Source: an uncultured Ruminococcus sp.
GTDB taxonomy: Bacteria > Bacillota > Clostridia > Oscillospirales > Ruminococcaceae
DNA: 12,776 nucleotides
Assembly: GCA_946404705.1 (NCBI GenBank)
Contig: CAMJES010000030.1
Coordinates: 1 to 12,776, forward strand
Direction of reading: 5' to 3'
The translations under genes and the position numbers were made by a program. The notes beneath the pieces were generated by a model. The model ran no database searches. It had not been told where the DNA came from and saw only the letters and a program-made list of their open reading frames with translations. Positions 1-5,648 of this stretch are shown piece after piece. Each line of letters begins with the position of its first letter. Positions within the stretch are counted from its first letter, which is position 1.

Positions 1-23
1 CTGCTCGCCCCCTTGACCCCTCG

Positions 24-43
24 CAAGCCTTTGAAAAGGCTTG
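24..43. repeat. Perfect hairpin, repeat-like
   Basis: CAAGCCTT (24-31) and AAGGCTTG (36-43) form a perfect 8-bp stem with a TGAA loop. The flanking CGC and GCG could extend it after a bulge. A run of five T follows at 52-56, but four or more bases after the stem, so it would be only a weak terminator for a plus-strand gene lying before the window. It looks like a dispersed palindrome; no other copy is seen here. Confidence 0.5.
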
Positions 44-78
44 AGCGAAACTTTTTGTCCGCTTCGCGGTTTTAACTG

Positions 79-155
79 CAAATGTTAGCGTTACAATAAT
101 TCCGAATTCATAATTCCGAATTAAATAATTACGCATTACGAATTCCGCATTAATA
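79..155. repeat. Heptamer repeat array, copy A
   Basis: From 95 to 151 the sequence is built of 7-bp units of the form CCGAATT, with variants ATAATT, ACGCATT, ACGAATT and CCGCATT and one extra base near 123. It is preceded by a 31-base segment (79-109) that recurs at 5109-5139 with three differences. The array runs into the end of the leucine-rich-repeat gene and supplies that gene's TAA stop (150-152, minus strand). Confidence 0.75.
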
Positions 156-1508
156 ATACGTTGTGTTGTAGTCGCCATATCTGAGTTCACATACTTCTAT
201 CTTACATTTCGGAACGGCTTTCTTGATGGCTTTCGCTGTTTCATCGGATATTCCCGTGAAATCCATCAAAAGATAGGTCATGCTTTTGAGCGTTCCAAGC
301 TTCTCCATATTCTTTATTCCGCCGTCCGCTCCGTCCGATATTCTCAGGTCTTTAATGTTCGAACCCTCTATCCATTTTATATCGAAAGAGGAATTATTAT
401 TGTATATTATAAGCTCTTCAAGCGCTTTGCACTTCTTCAGTTCCGACAGATCCTTGAATTTACAAAGCATTATTGTGGCGCTTTTCAGATTTTTCAGCTT
501 CGAAATTCCTGTAATATCCAAGCTGAAATTTCCCATCACAAAAAGATCTTCGAGGCTTTCAAGCTCCTGCAAAAAGCTCATATCAAAATATCGGTAATTG
601 TTGATGTCCATAAGCGAAAGCTTCTTAAGCTTTTTCAGATTGCCTATATTTTTTGTAAACGACTTATCCACATACGAAAGCGAAAGCTGTTCAAGCCATG
701 TCATTTCCCCGATAAACGAGAGATCCTCTTCGGTGAAGTCAATGTCAAGGTCTTTCAGCTTTTTAAGCTTTGCGACCATGCTTATATTCTTCGTATCTCC
801 CGATATATCAAGCTTTTCAAGCTTTGCAAGGCTGCTCAAAAAAGACATATCGGTATCGCCGGATAATCTAAGCGTGAGTTCCTTTAAATTTTTAAATCTT
901 TTGATAACGGAAACGTCATCTCCGCCTGCATACTGCAGATCAAGCTTTTTCAGCTTCGTAAGTCCCTTTAAAACCGTGATATCGTCGATTGCCGATGCTT
1001 TCACATCAAGATAAAGCTCCGTAAGATTTTTCAGAAAGGACACAGGATTGATGCTTTCGCACTCGGTTTCTCCGTAGATGTTCGTATAGCGGAATTTTTT
1101 CAGTCCCGTGAGGTTTTTTAGAAACGACAGGTTCTCTGAGCCGTCACATTGATGCAGTCCAAGCCAAACCAGATCGTTTAGATTTTTTAAAGCGGAAAGA
1201 TTTTTCACATCGCTGCGGATAATAACAAGGTTCTGCAGCTCGGGAAGCTTTTGTGCAACAACCTTAAAGTCGATAGTTGCGTCCCCGACATAATAGTAAT
1301 TTTTAAAGCTGTCATCATAAAAAGTGCTGTAAAATCCGTCCTCCTCTTCGCTGCCCTTGACAAAGCATATCTGCTTTGCATGGACGGAAATTTTGTTGCC
1401 GTATATCTCGACCTTTTCCGATTTCTCGGTTTTTTCCGCAAAGCAGCTAAGCGGCAGCACGGCAAGTAAAACAGCCATTGAAAACAGAACGCATAAAATT
1501 TTCTTCAT
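150..1508 (-). CDS. Secreted leucine-rich repeat protein
   Basis: A 452-residue protein with a clear signal peptide: KK, a hydrophobic core to about residue 20, and probable cleavage after CFA (24). The rest is roughly eleven leucine-rich repeats of about 22-27 residues, of the type LKNLTxLKKLxL and LxxLxxLExLDI, running from about residue 85 to 420. They should fold into a curved solenoid used for protein binding. No LPXTG sorting signal, dockerin, SLH or C-terminal membrane anchor is visible, so it is probably released or loosely held at the cell surface. The ligand cannot be read from the sequence. The start has an AGGGGG ribosome site at good spacing, and a consensus promoter lies about 90 bases upstream, so it is probably transcribed alone. 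The stop codon lies inside a heptamer repeat, and the last residues (NTTYY) may be recently acquired. Confidence 0.85.
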   Translation of the reverse strand: MKKILCVLFSMAVLLAVLPLSCFAEKTEKSEKVEIYGNKISVHAKQICFVKGSEEEDGFYSTFYDDSFKNYYYVGDATIDFKVVAQKLPELQNLVIIRSDVKNLSALKNLNDLVWLGLHQCDGSENLSFLKNLTGLKKFRYTNIYGETECESINPVSFLKNLTELYLDVKASAIDDITVLKGLTKLKKLDLQYAGGDDVSVIKRFKNLKELTLRLSGDTDMSFLSSLAKLEKLDISGDTKNISMVAKLKKLKDLDIDFTEEDLSFIGEMTWLEQLSLSYVDKSFTKNIGNLKKLKKLSLMDINNYRYFDMSFLQELESLEDLFVMGNFSLDITGISKLKNLKSATIMLCKFKDLSELKKCKALEELIIYNNNSSFDIKWIEGSNIKDLRISDGADGGIKNMEKLGTLKSMTYLLMDFTGISDETAKAIKKAVPKCKIEVCELRYGDYNTTYY

Positions 1509-1597
1509 AATGATTTCCCCCTGTTTAGTATTAATAATGATATATCTGCGTATTGTCCGTGTATATCAGCCCCCTTGATGTCTTTTCTGTTTGTATA

Positions 1598-1626
1598 AGT
1601 ATAGCATTTTATGCAAGATTTGTCTA
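1598..1626 (-). promoter_or_regulatory. Sigma-A type promoter of LRR gene
   Basis: On the minus strand TAGACA (1626-1621) and TATACT (1603-1598) are separated by exactly 17 bases, each one mismatch from consensus. Transcription would start near 1591, giving an untranslated leader of about 83 bases before the leucine-rich-repeat gene. Confidence 0.7.
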
Positions 1627-1697
1627 TATTTTATAACAAAAAATACAACGATATGACAAAAAAATATTTTCACCATATCGCCGTAAGGGTGTTTTTA

Positions 1698-3209
1698 TTA
1701 TGTAAATGCGCCTATCGCAATATAGTCGCTTAAAGTCCGCTCATACCATTCCTTGCGCAGGATATCGTCTGTAAGCTCGTTTCTGCAATTTTTTGCGGCA
1801 TGGGAGAGCATTGTGTTTTCGCTGTCGGTACAGCCTGCTATAACAAGCGAAGCGTCAGCCGAAAGATCCTCGGGAAACTCGGTCATAACTCCGCTTTCGA
1901 TAAGCGAAACGTCATAGCGAGCGATAAGTCCGTCCGCGCCGCAGAAGCCTAGCAGGAGTGCTGCCGCTGTTATGACTGCCGCGCCGACCTTTGCCGCAGG
2001 AAAAGCCTTGAAGCGCGATATCATTATAAGCACGAAAACAACTGCAAGTATAAACATAAACCAAGATGTGTAAACGCGCTTTGGGGTAAGCCCGAAACGG
2101 CTGATATAAAGGAACATCTTGCTCTCGGCGGTCGCGATAAGGATAAGCGTGAACACCGAGAAAATGACCGTCAGGACTTTCAGCACAGCGCTTTTTCCGT
2201 CAACGCGGCGGCAGAACACGTTTATTGCGGCGATAACAAGGAGGTTTATCACGGCAACTGCGCAAAGCTCAAAGAAACCTCTGCGAGCATATTCCGAAGC
2301 GCTGAATTTTTCGGGCAGAACTCCGCCGAACGCTGATATAAAATAGGAAAGCTGCGAGAAAAAGAACAGCACATAAACAACGCAGAGCGGCGCGGTAAAT
2401 GCACATATAAGCGCGGACGGTGCAATCCGCATACGCTCGGATCTCTCTTCAAACAAGGCTTCGTCCGTGCGTAGCTTTCCCTTTGCCGAAACTGCAGCGT
2501 AGACAATGCCGAAAAGCAGGAATGAAACGGGCAGACCGAAGATGAATGTCCAGAAGCCGTCCAAGCTTATGCCGCCCGTTATCTTTTCAAGCATATCACC
2601 AAAGCCGTCATCGGCGCTTACAAGAAGAACGCAGACGATTATTGTAACGGGGAGTGAGAGCAGAAGTCCGATAACAGCATAGCCTGCGTTTTTTGCACCG
2701 CTTTGGCGGCGGAACAGACTGAATGCAGCCTTCGGGCAGGCGGTGAAATTCCTTGTCGAAACGCCGCAGACCGCTTCTGTAACGCTGTTAAAAGTGTTTC
2801 TGCCGAAGCCCTGCCACTCGGGATTGTTGAGCGCAAACGCCCACATTGCAAAGAACAGAGCCGCAAAGCAGAAGTCCATAAATCGTATAGTTCCGCTTGA
2901 ACTTATGCCAATACCGAGCGAGAATACTGCCGAAAGTGTAAAATATGTCTTGGAGTATTTACTGCCGCAAGCCTTGCGAAGCTTTGCAAGGACTGTCGAA
3001 GCGGTGAGCGTTGCCAAGAGGAAGAGCGAAGCTGCAATTCCGCATTCGTTCTGTAAGAAAAGCTTTATAAAAAAGTATCCCGTGAAGCAGAAGACGAGCG
3101 CGAAAATGCTCTCGGAGAGCGAGCAGAACGGTTTTTTCTCCTGTGCGGCAGGTTCGGGCGCAGGCTCGGTCGATGTCATAGAAACGGACGGATTTTCTTC
3201 GCAGGTCAT
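1698..3209 (-). CDS. DUF4173/DUF4153-type integral membrane protein
   Basis: A 503-residue polytopic membrane protein with a proline- and glutamate-rich cytoplasmic-looking N-terminus (1-30) followed by about eleven hydrophobic segments from residue 33 to 420. Motifs typical of the DUF4173 family are visible: FSQLSYFISAFGGVLP (284-299), EYARRGFFEL (306-315) and SRFGLTPKRVYTSWF (370-384). The family has no established biochemical role. The start overlaps the stop of the upstream HTH gene as ATGA, so translation is coupled and this is the last gene of a three-gene unit with the YozG-like regulator and DUF2975. The C-terminal 90 residues are hydrophilic, ending in FT. Family assignment is from recognised motifs; a transport or sensing role would be a guess. 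Confidence 0.8.
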   Translation of the reverse strand: MTCEENPSVSMTSTEPAPEPAAQEKKPFCSLSESIFALVFCFTGYFFIKLFLQNECGIAASLFLLATLTASTVLAKLRKACGSKYSKTYFTLSAVFSLGIGISSSGTIRFMDFCFAALFFAMWAFALNNPEWQGFGRNTFNSVTEAVCGVSTRNFTACPKAAFSLFRRQSGAKNAGYAVIGLLLSLPVTIIVCVLLVSADDGFGDMLEKITGGISLDGFWTFIFGLPVSFLLFGIVYAAVSAKGKLRTDEALFEERSERMRIAPSALICAFTAPLCVVYVLFFFSQLSYFISAFGGVLPEKFSASEYARRGFFELCAVAVINLLVIAAINVFCRRVDGKSAVLKVLTVIFSVFTLILIATAESKMFLYISRFGLTPKRVYTSWFMFILAVVFVLIMISRFKAFPAAKVGAAVITAAALLLGFCGADGLIARYDVSLIESGVMTEFPEDLSADASLVIAGCTDSENTMLSHAAKNCRNELTDDILRKEWYERTLSDYIAIGAFT

Positions 3210-3421
3210 TCTTCATCGCTCCTTTCAAAGTCGAGTATATCGCCCGGCTTGCAGTCGAGAATATCGCAAAGCTTGTCGAGCGTTGAAAAGCGGATAGCCT
3301 TTGCCTTGCCCGTTTTAAGGATAGAAAGATTCGCAGGAGTAATATCAAGCTTTTCCGCAAGCTCCCCAGAGGATATCTTGCGTTTTGCCATCATAACATC
3401 AAGATTAACTATTATTGCCAT
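3206..3421 (-). CDS. YozG-like XRE/Cro helix-turn-helix regulator
   Basis: A 71-residue single-domain DNA-binding protein. It begins MAIIVNLDVMMAKRK and contains a Cro/C1-type helix-turn-helix: helix 2 SGELAEKL (18-25) and recognition helix TPANLSILKTG (28-38), followed by AIRFSTLDKLCDILDCKPGD (42-61). This is the signature of the small YozG-like regulators (HTH_26 group) that are routinely encoded beside DUF2975 membrane proteins, as here. A GGAGG site sits 9 bases before the ATG. It lies 17 bases after the DUF2975 gene and overlaps the DUF4173 gene by 4 bases. It probably controls its own operon, as many small XRE proteins do, but that is inferred. Confidence 0.92.
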   Translation of the reverse strand: MAIIVNLDVMMAKRKISSGELAEKLDITPANLSILKTGKAKAIRFSTLDKLCDILDCKPGDILDFERSDEE

Positions 3422-3438
3422 TTATTATGCCCTCCGTT

Positions 3439-3915
3439 TTATATCGTACCGTCGTTTTCTTCACGAATTTCGACAGCCTTCGCAAAGACGTTTTTCAGCA
3501 CACGAATTATAAGTCCGAAGAAAGCCGCTGCCGCCGCGATAACAACAAACGGATATGCCCAAAAGCTGTAAACCGCCATAACAATTCCGACAAGGTAGCA
3601 GCACCACGATAGAATTCTGATTATAGTAACGTTTTCCTCAATGAAAATTTTTTCATTCTTTATGTTGGAAAGGAGCTTGTTAAGGAAGAAAAGTGCGGTG
3701 AACGCAAGCACAGCGCAGGTGTAAAAGACGATGTAAAAGCCGACAGGGTCAAGTCCGAGATCCCACACCATTGCAAGCGGCCCCCAGCTTGAGGATATCA
3801 GCGAAACCGTTGCATAAACGCAGGATACCGCAAAAACAACGGCAAGCACCCAAACTATAACTCGTGAAAGCGTAAGCGACATTGTGTCAGTCCATTTTTT
3901 GTTCTGTGTTTTCAT
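3439..3915 (-). CDS. DUF2975 family membrane protein
   Basis: A 158-residue protein with four predicted transmembrane segments (about 18-40, 58-79, 97-116, 120-143). The family signatures are present: KNEKIFIEENV between segments 2 and 3, and the C-terminal LIIRVLKNVFAKAVEIREENDGTI region. DUF2975 proteins are small four-helix membrane proteins of unknown function, often paired with YozG-like regulators, which matches the next gene. The start is placed at the second Met (MKTQNKKW), not at 3927, because the AAGGA site abuts the earlier ATG and is about 12 bases from this one. It is the first gene of the operon, read from the promoter at 3961-3989. Transport or signal-sensing roles are possible but unproven. 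Confidence 0.88.
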   Translation of the reverse strand: MKTQNKKWTDTMSLTLSRVIVWVLAVVFAVSCVYATVSLISSSWGPLAMVWDLGLDPVGFYIVFYTCAVLAFTALFFLNKLLSNIKNEKIFIEENVTIIRILSWCCYLVGIVMAVYSFWAYPFVVIAAAAAFFGLIIRVLKNVFAKAVEIREENDGTI

Positions 3916-3960
3916 AATTATGACCATTCCTTTCTGTGTTCGGGATCTCCCTTTGACAGT

Positions 3961-3989
3961 ATAATATCACGTTAAATATCATTTGTCAA
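3961..3989 (-). promoter_or_regulatory. Promoter of DUF2975-HTH-DUF4173 operon
   Basis: On the minus strand TTGACA (3989-3984) is a perfect -35 box, followed after 17 bases by TATTAT (3966-3961). A second copy of the hexamer in inverted orientation (TGTCAA, 3958-3953) lies at the expected transcription start. The two arms form a dyad over the whole promoter that could be an operator. Confidence 0.75.
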
Positions 3990-4092
3990 TACCTTTTTAT
4001 CGAAAAACAATAATATTTTCTTGTTTTGCATAAATTTGTTATTGAATTTCGGCAGTTATGCACAACTGTACGCTTTATCGGACAGCAAAAGC

Positions 4093-4121
4093 TTGTAAAA
4101 AATCGTGATTTGTGATATGAT
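4093..4121 (+). promoter_or_regulatory. Promoter of yfbR-like gene, extended -10
   Basis: TTGTAA (4093-4098), 17 bases, then TATGAT (4116-4121), preceded by TGA, which gives an extended -10. Transcription would start near 4128, right at the ribosome site, so the leader would be only about 15 bases. Confidence 0.6.
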
Positions 4122-4127
4122 ATGGAT

Positions 4128-4134
4128 AAAGGAG
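4128..4134 (+). promoter_or_regulatory. Ribosome binding site fixing the yfbR start
   Basis: AAAGGAG stands 8 bases before the ATG at 4143. An in-frame ATG at 4122 lies upstream of it and inside the promoter's -10 box, so it is rejected as the start. Confidence 0.85.
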
Positions 4135-4142
4135 TGGTCAAA

Positions 4143-4736
4143 ATGGAAAACCAGTTTTACTCAATGCTTTCGCGAATGAAGCTAATAAACCGCTGGGGGC
4201 TTATGCGCAATACCCACAGCGAAAATATATCCGAACACAGCCTTGAAACGGCTATGATCGCGCACAGCCTTGCCGTTATCGGGAATACATACTTCGGCAA
4301 AAGCTACAACGCGGAAAGATGCGCTCTGCTCGGCGTTTTTCACGATGTTACCGAGATAATAACGGGCGATCTTCCGACTCCCGTGAAATACTGCAACCCC
4401 GAGATACGCACGGCATATAAGCAGGTCGAAGAAAACGCAAAAACAAGGCTCGTTTCGATGCTGCCCGAGGAGATGCGCGGCGAGATATCGCCGCTGCTTT
4501 CGCCCGATGAGAACGCTTCGGACGAGGAACTTGCGCTTTGGCGGATAGTCAAGGCGGCGGACAAGCTTTCCGCGCTTATAAAATGCATTGAAGAGCGAAC
4601 AACGGGGAACTCCGATTTCATCAGCGCAGAAAAAGCAACGCTTCGCTCAATTGAGGAAATGCAGATGCCCGAAGCCGACTATTTTATACAAAAATTTCTT
4701 CCAAGCTACGGCAGCACTCTTGACGAGCAAGCTTGA
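4143..4736 (+). CDS. yfbR: 5'-deoxynucleotidase, YfbR-like HD phosphohydrolase
   Basis: A 197-residue HD-domain protein closely resembling E. coli YfbR, a cytosolic metal-dependent 5'-deoxynucleotidase that removes phosphate from deoxyribonucleoside 5'-monophosphates and helps balance dNTP pools. Family residues are all present: RW (17-18), the metal-binding H32, H67, D68 and D140, and the catalytic E71 and D76, in the segments SRMKLINRWGLMRNTHSEN, SEHSLETAMIAHSL, FHDVTE, TGDLPTPVKY and KAADKLSALIKC. The length matches the family (E. coli 199). The start is set by AAAGGAG 8 bases upstream. It is transcribed alone, divergently from the DUF2975 operon. Its TGA stop is followed at once by a heptamer repeat array, and no standard terminator is seen within 60 bases. 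The gene symbol follows the E. coli name. Confidence 0.92.
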   Translation: MENQFYSMLSRMKLINRWGLMRNTHSENISEHSLETAMIAHSLAVIGNTYFGKSYNAERCALLGVFHDVTEIITGDLPTPVKYCNPEIRTAYKQVEENAKTRLVSMLPEEMRGEISPLLSPDENASDEELALWRIVKAADKLSALIKCIEERTTGNSDFISAEKATLRSIEEMQMPEADYFIQKFLPSYGSTLDEQA

Positions 4737-4737
4737 A

Positions 4738-4774
4738 TTAATGCGGAATTCGGAATGCGGAATGCGGAATTATT
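4738..4774. repeat. Heptamer repeat array, copy B
   Basis: Perfect 7-bp periodicity from 4740: AATGCGG, AATTCGG, AATGCGG, AATGCGG, AATTATT. The array begins directly after the TGA of the yfbR-like gene (4734-4736). It is the reverse-complement form of the units in copies A and C. Confidence 0.8.
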
Positions 4775-4799
4775 TTTGCTCCGCAAATTTCTTGTAATA

Positions 4800-4952
4800 C
4801 TAAGTTCATATCGTTCTATAGACAAAGCCGACAGATAGAATAATCCAAGTCAAGGAAAGCGACCGCAGGCAGGCTGCCGCCTGTCAAGGGAGCTTGACGT
4901 AGAATTGGATTATTATATCCGAGGATTTGTCTATAGGTTGATATGAACTTAG
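4800..4952. mobile_element. MITE-like inverted-repeat element, 153 bp
   Basis: The ends are 27-bp terminal inverted repeats (4800-4826 and 4926-4952), both starting CTAAGTTCATATC and ending CTATAGACAAA, with three mismatches between. TA lies on each side (4798-4799 and 4953-4954) and could be a target-site duplication, as made by IS630/Tc1-type transposases. Inner inverted repeats continue the symmetry: AATAATCCAA (4839-4848) with TTGGATTATT (4905-4914), and GTCAAG (4849-4854) with CTTGAC (4893-4898), so a transcript would fold into a long hairpin. There is no transposase; it would depend on one supplied elsewhere. Assignment to IS630 rests only on the TA dinucleotide and size. Confidence 0.75.
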
Positions 4953-4970
4953 TATAAGACGCTATTCCTG

Positions 4971-4993
4971 TGTAGGGGACGGTTCCCCGTCCT
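4971..4993. repeat. TGTAGGGG palindrome, copy 1
   Basis: TGTAGGGG is followed by GGACGG (4977-4982) paired with CCGTCC (4987-4992) around a TTCC loop. On the minus strand the operon terminator at 5571-5604 also begins TGTAGGGG, so the two may be relatives of one dispersed palindrome family. Confidence 0.5.
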
Positions 4994-5108
4994 GTTTTAC
5001 AACGTTGTCGGATTAAATCGATTAGCACTTCGTTTCTCTCCTTTATTCGCTGAGTATAATTCCTTTATATGGGAAATACTTTCGTTAGTCCTTTTTGTGG
5101 TTGTATAA

Positions 5109-5159
5109 CAAATGTCAGCGGTGCAATAATTCCGAATTCCGAATTCCGAATTTCGAATT
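5109..5159. repeat. 31-base direct repeat plus heptamer array, copy C
   Basis: Bases 5109-5139 repeat 79-109 in the same orientation with three differences. They are followed by 7-bp units CCGAATT (three copies to 5152), then TCGAATT to 5159. The shared leader outside the heptamers shows that copies A and C are one repeat family and not just independent simple-sequence tracts. Confidence 0.7.
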
Positions 5160-5256
5160 CATCAATATTCCACCGACGAAGCGCATTTGGTTTTGATTTC
5201 AGTTTTATTTCGCCTTATTTTCACAAAAGCAACACAAACATAAGGTATTATTATAA

Positions 5257-5475
5257 CCGTAGTCGGGAGGACGCACACACCGACCGGCTGCTTCCTTTCA
5301 TAGCTTTTATAAAGCAGCGTTCATCTTACCCCTGTGACCGCTGCGGCGGCCCGTTTGCCGCATATAAAAGCAAGCTTCGGAATATTCTTACCCCGATATT
5401 CCGAAGATCCCCCAATAATCCTATATCATAATCTTGGCCCTCGTCCTTACCCCTGACGAGGGCGCTTTCTTTTTT
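5257..5475 (+). ncRNA. Candidate structured RNA with three CUUACCCC hairpin loops
   Basis: A plus-strand stretch of about 220 bases folds into consecutive hairpins and ends in a strong terminator. The first possible stem is GTCGG/CCGAC (5262-5266, 5280-5284) and the second GCTGCTT/AAGCAGC (5287-5293, 5312-5318). Three further stems carry the same loop motif CTTACCCC: CAGCG/CGCTG (5315-5319, 5339-5343) with inner TCA/TGA, an 11-bp perfect stem CTTCGGAATAT/ATATTCCGAAG (5375-5385, 5396-5406), and the terminator stem (5437-5463). A TGCGGC/GCCGCA stem (5342-5347, 5357-5362) separates loops 1 and 2; its first two bases overlap loop 1's stem. AT-rich TATTAT/TATAAC at 5246-5257 could be a -10 box, but no -35 box is seen. 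I do not recognise the family. It could act by pairing its C-rich loops with G-rich ribosome sites or by binding a protein. Confidence 0.55.
5437..5475 (+). terminator. Strong intrinsic terminator of the candidate RNA
   Basis: A perfect 9-bp stem GCCCTCGTC/GACGAGGGC (5437-5445, 5455-5463) with loop CTTACCCCT is followed by a T-rich tract, GCTTTCTTTTTT. The T tract is on the plus-strand side only. No plus-strand protein gene ends here, which argues for a non-coding transcript. Confidence 0.85.
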
Positions 5476-5506
5476 ATGCGGAATTTATTGTTCCGCATAT
5501 TTTTTT
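5476..5506. terminator. ATGCGGAA hairpin with T run
   Basis: ATGCGGAA (5476-5483) and TTCCGCAT (5491-5498) form a perfect 8-bp stem, followed by a run of seven T. The T run of the preceding terminator supplies an A run on the other side, so it could stop transcription from either direction. The stem sequence matches the heptamer repeats (ATGCGGAAT) and may derive from them. Confidence 0.55.
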
Positions 5507-5570
5507 ACGAAATACGAAATTTGTATGGATTGATCCCATATCCGTTCGATCAAAAAATCTACTTCTGCTT

Positions 5571-5598
5571 AAAAAACGGGCGGATATAGAATCCGCCC
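5571..5598 (-). terminator. Intrinsic terminator of the seven-gene operon
   Basis: On the minus strand GGGCGGAT (5598-5591) pairs with ATCCGCCC (5585-5578) around a 5-base loop and is followed by G and six T (5576-5571). It lies about 50 bases past the last gene of the long minus-strand operon. Just upstream on the minus strand is TGTAGGGG, shared with the palindrome at 4971. Confidence 0.85.
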
Positions 5599-5648
5599 CT
5601 ACAATGTATCATGTTTTCAAACTAAACACCATTTAAAATCCGGAAAAA

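Larger units (their letters stand above)
4737..5648. other. Repeat-rich intergenic island without protein genes
   Basis: About 900 bases between the yfbR-like gene and the 3' end of the long minus-strand operon. Open frames here cross repeats and hairpins and have no convincing ribosome sites or recognisable products. The region holds a heptamer array, a 153-bp inverted-repeat element, a TGTAGGGG palindrome, a second heptamer array, a candidate structured RNA, two terminator-like hairpins and the operon terminator, each listed separately. Nothing recognisable is seen in 4994-5108 or 5507-5570. Confidence 0.8.

Noticed and set aside
598..1014. Plus-strand open frames opposite the LRR gene and other large genes
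   Set aside because: They are antisense shadows of well-supported coding regions with no domain or ribosome site.
1660..1692. Possible terminator after the DUF4173 gene on the minus strand
   Set aside because: A CACC/GGTG stem precedes a T-rich run, but it is only four pairs around a long loop. It is too weak to call.
2081..2096. A fourth CTTACCCC (minus strand) inside the DUF4173 gene
   Set aside because: It encodes the conserved GLTPK codons of that protein and has no hairpin around it.
4122..4142. Upstream ATG as the start of the yfbR-like gene
   Set aside because: It overlaps the -10 box and lies before the AAAGGAG site. The start at 4143 fits the E. coli YfbR N-terminus.
4816..5028. 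Minus-strand open frame of 70 codons over the inverted-repeat element
   Set aside because: It crosses the element's right end and the TGTAGGGG palindrome, and shows no domain. It is not a transposase.
5283..5320. Resemblance of the minus strand (GGAAGCAGCC) to the signal recognition particle RNA core
   Set aside because: Only about ten bases match, the conserved GGTCAGGTCC part is missing, and the terminator points to plus-strand transcription.
5069..5431. Plus-strand open frame of 120 codons across the candidate RNA
   Set aside because: It runs from a repeat array through several hairpins, has no ribosome site and gives an unrecognisable protein. The structured RNA explains the region better.
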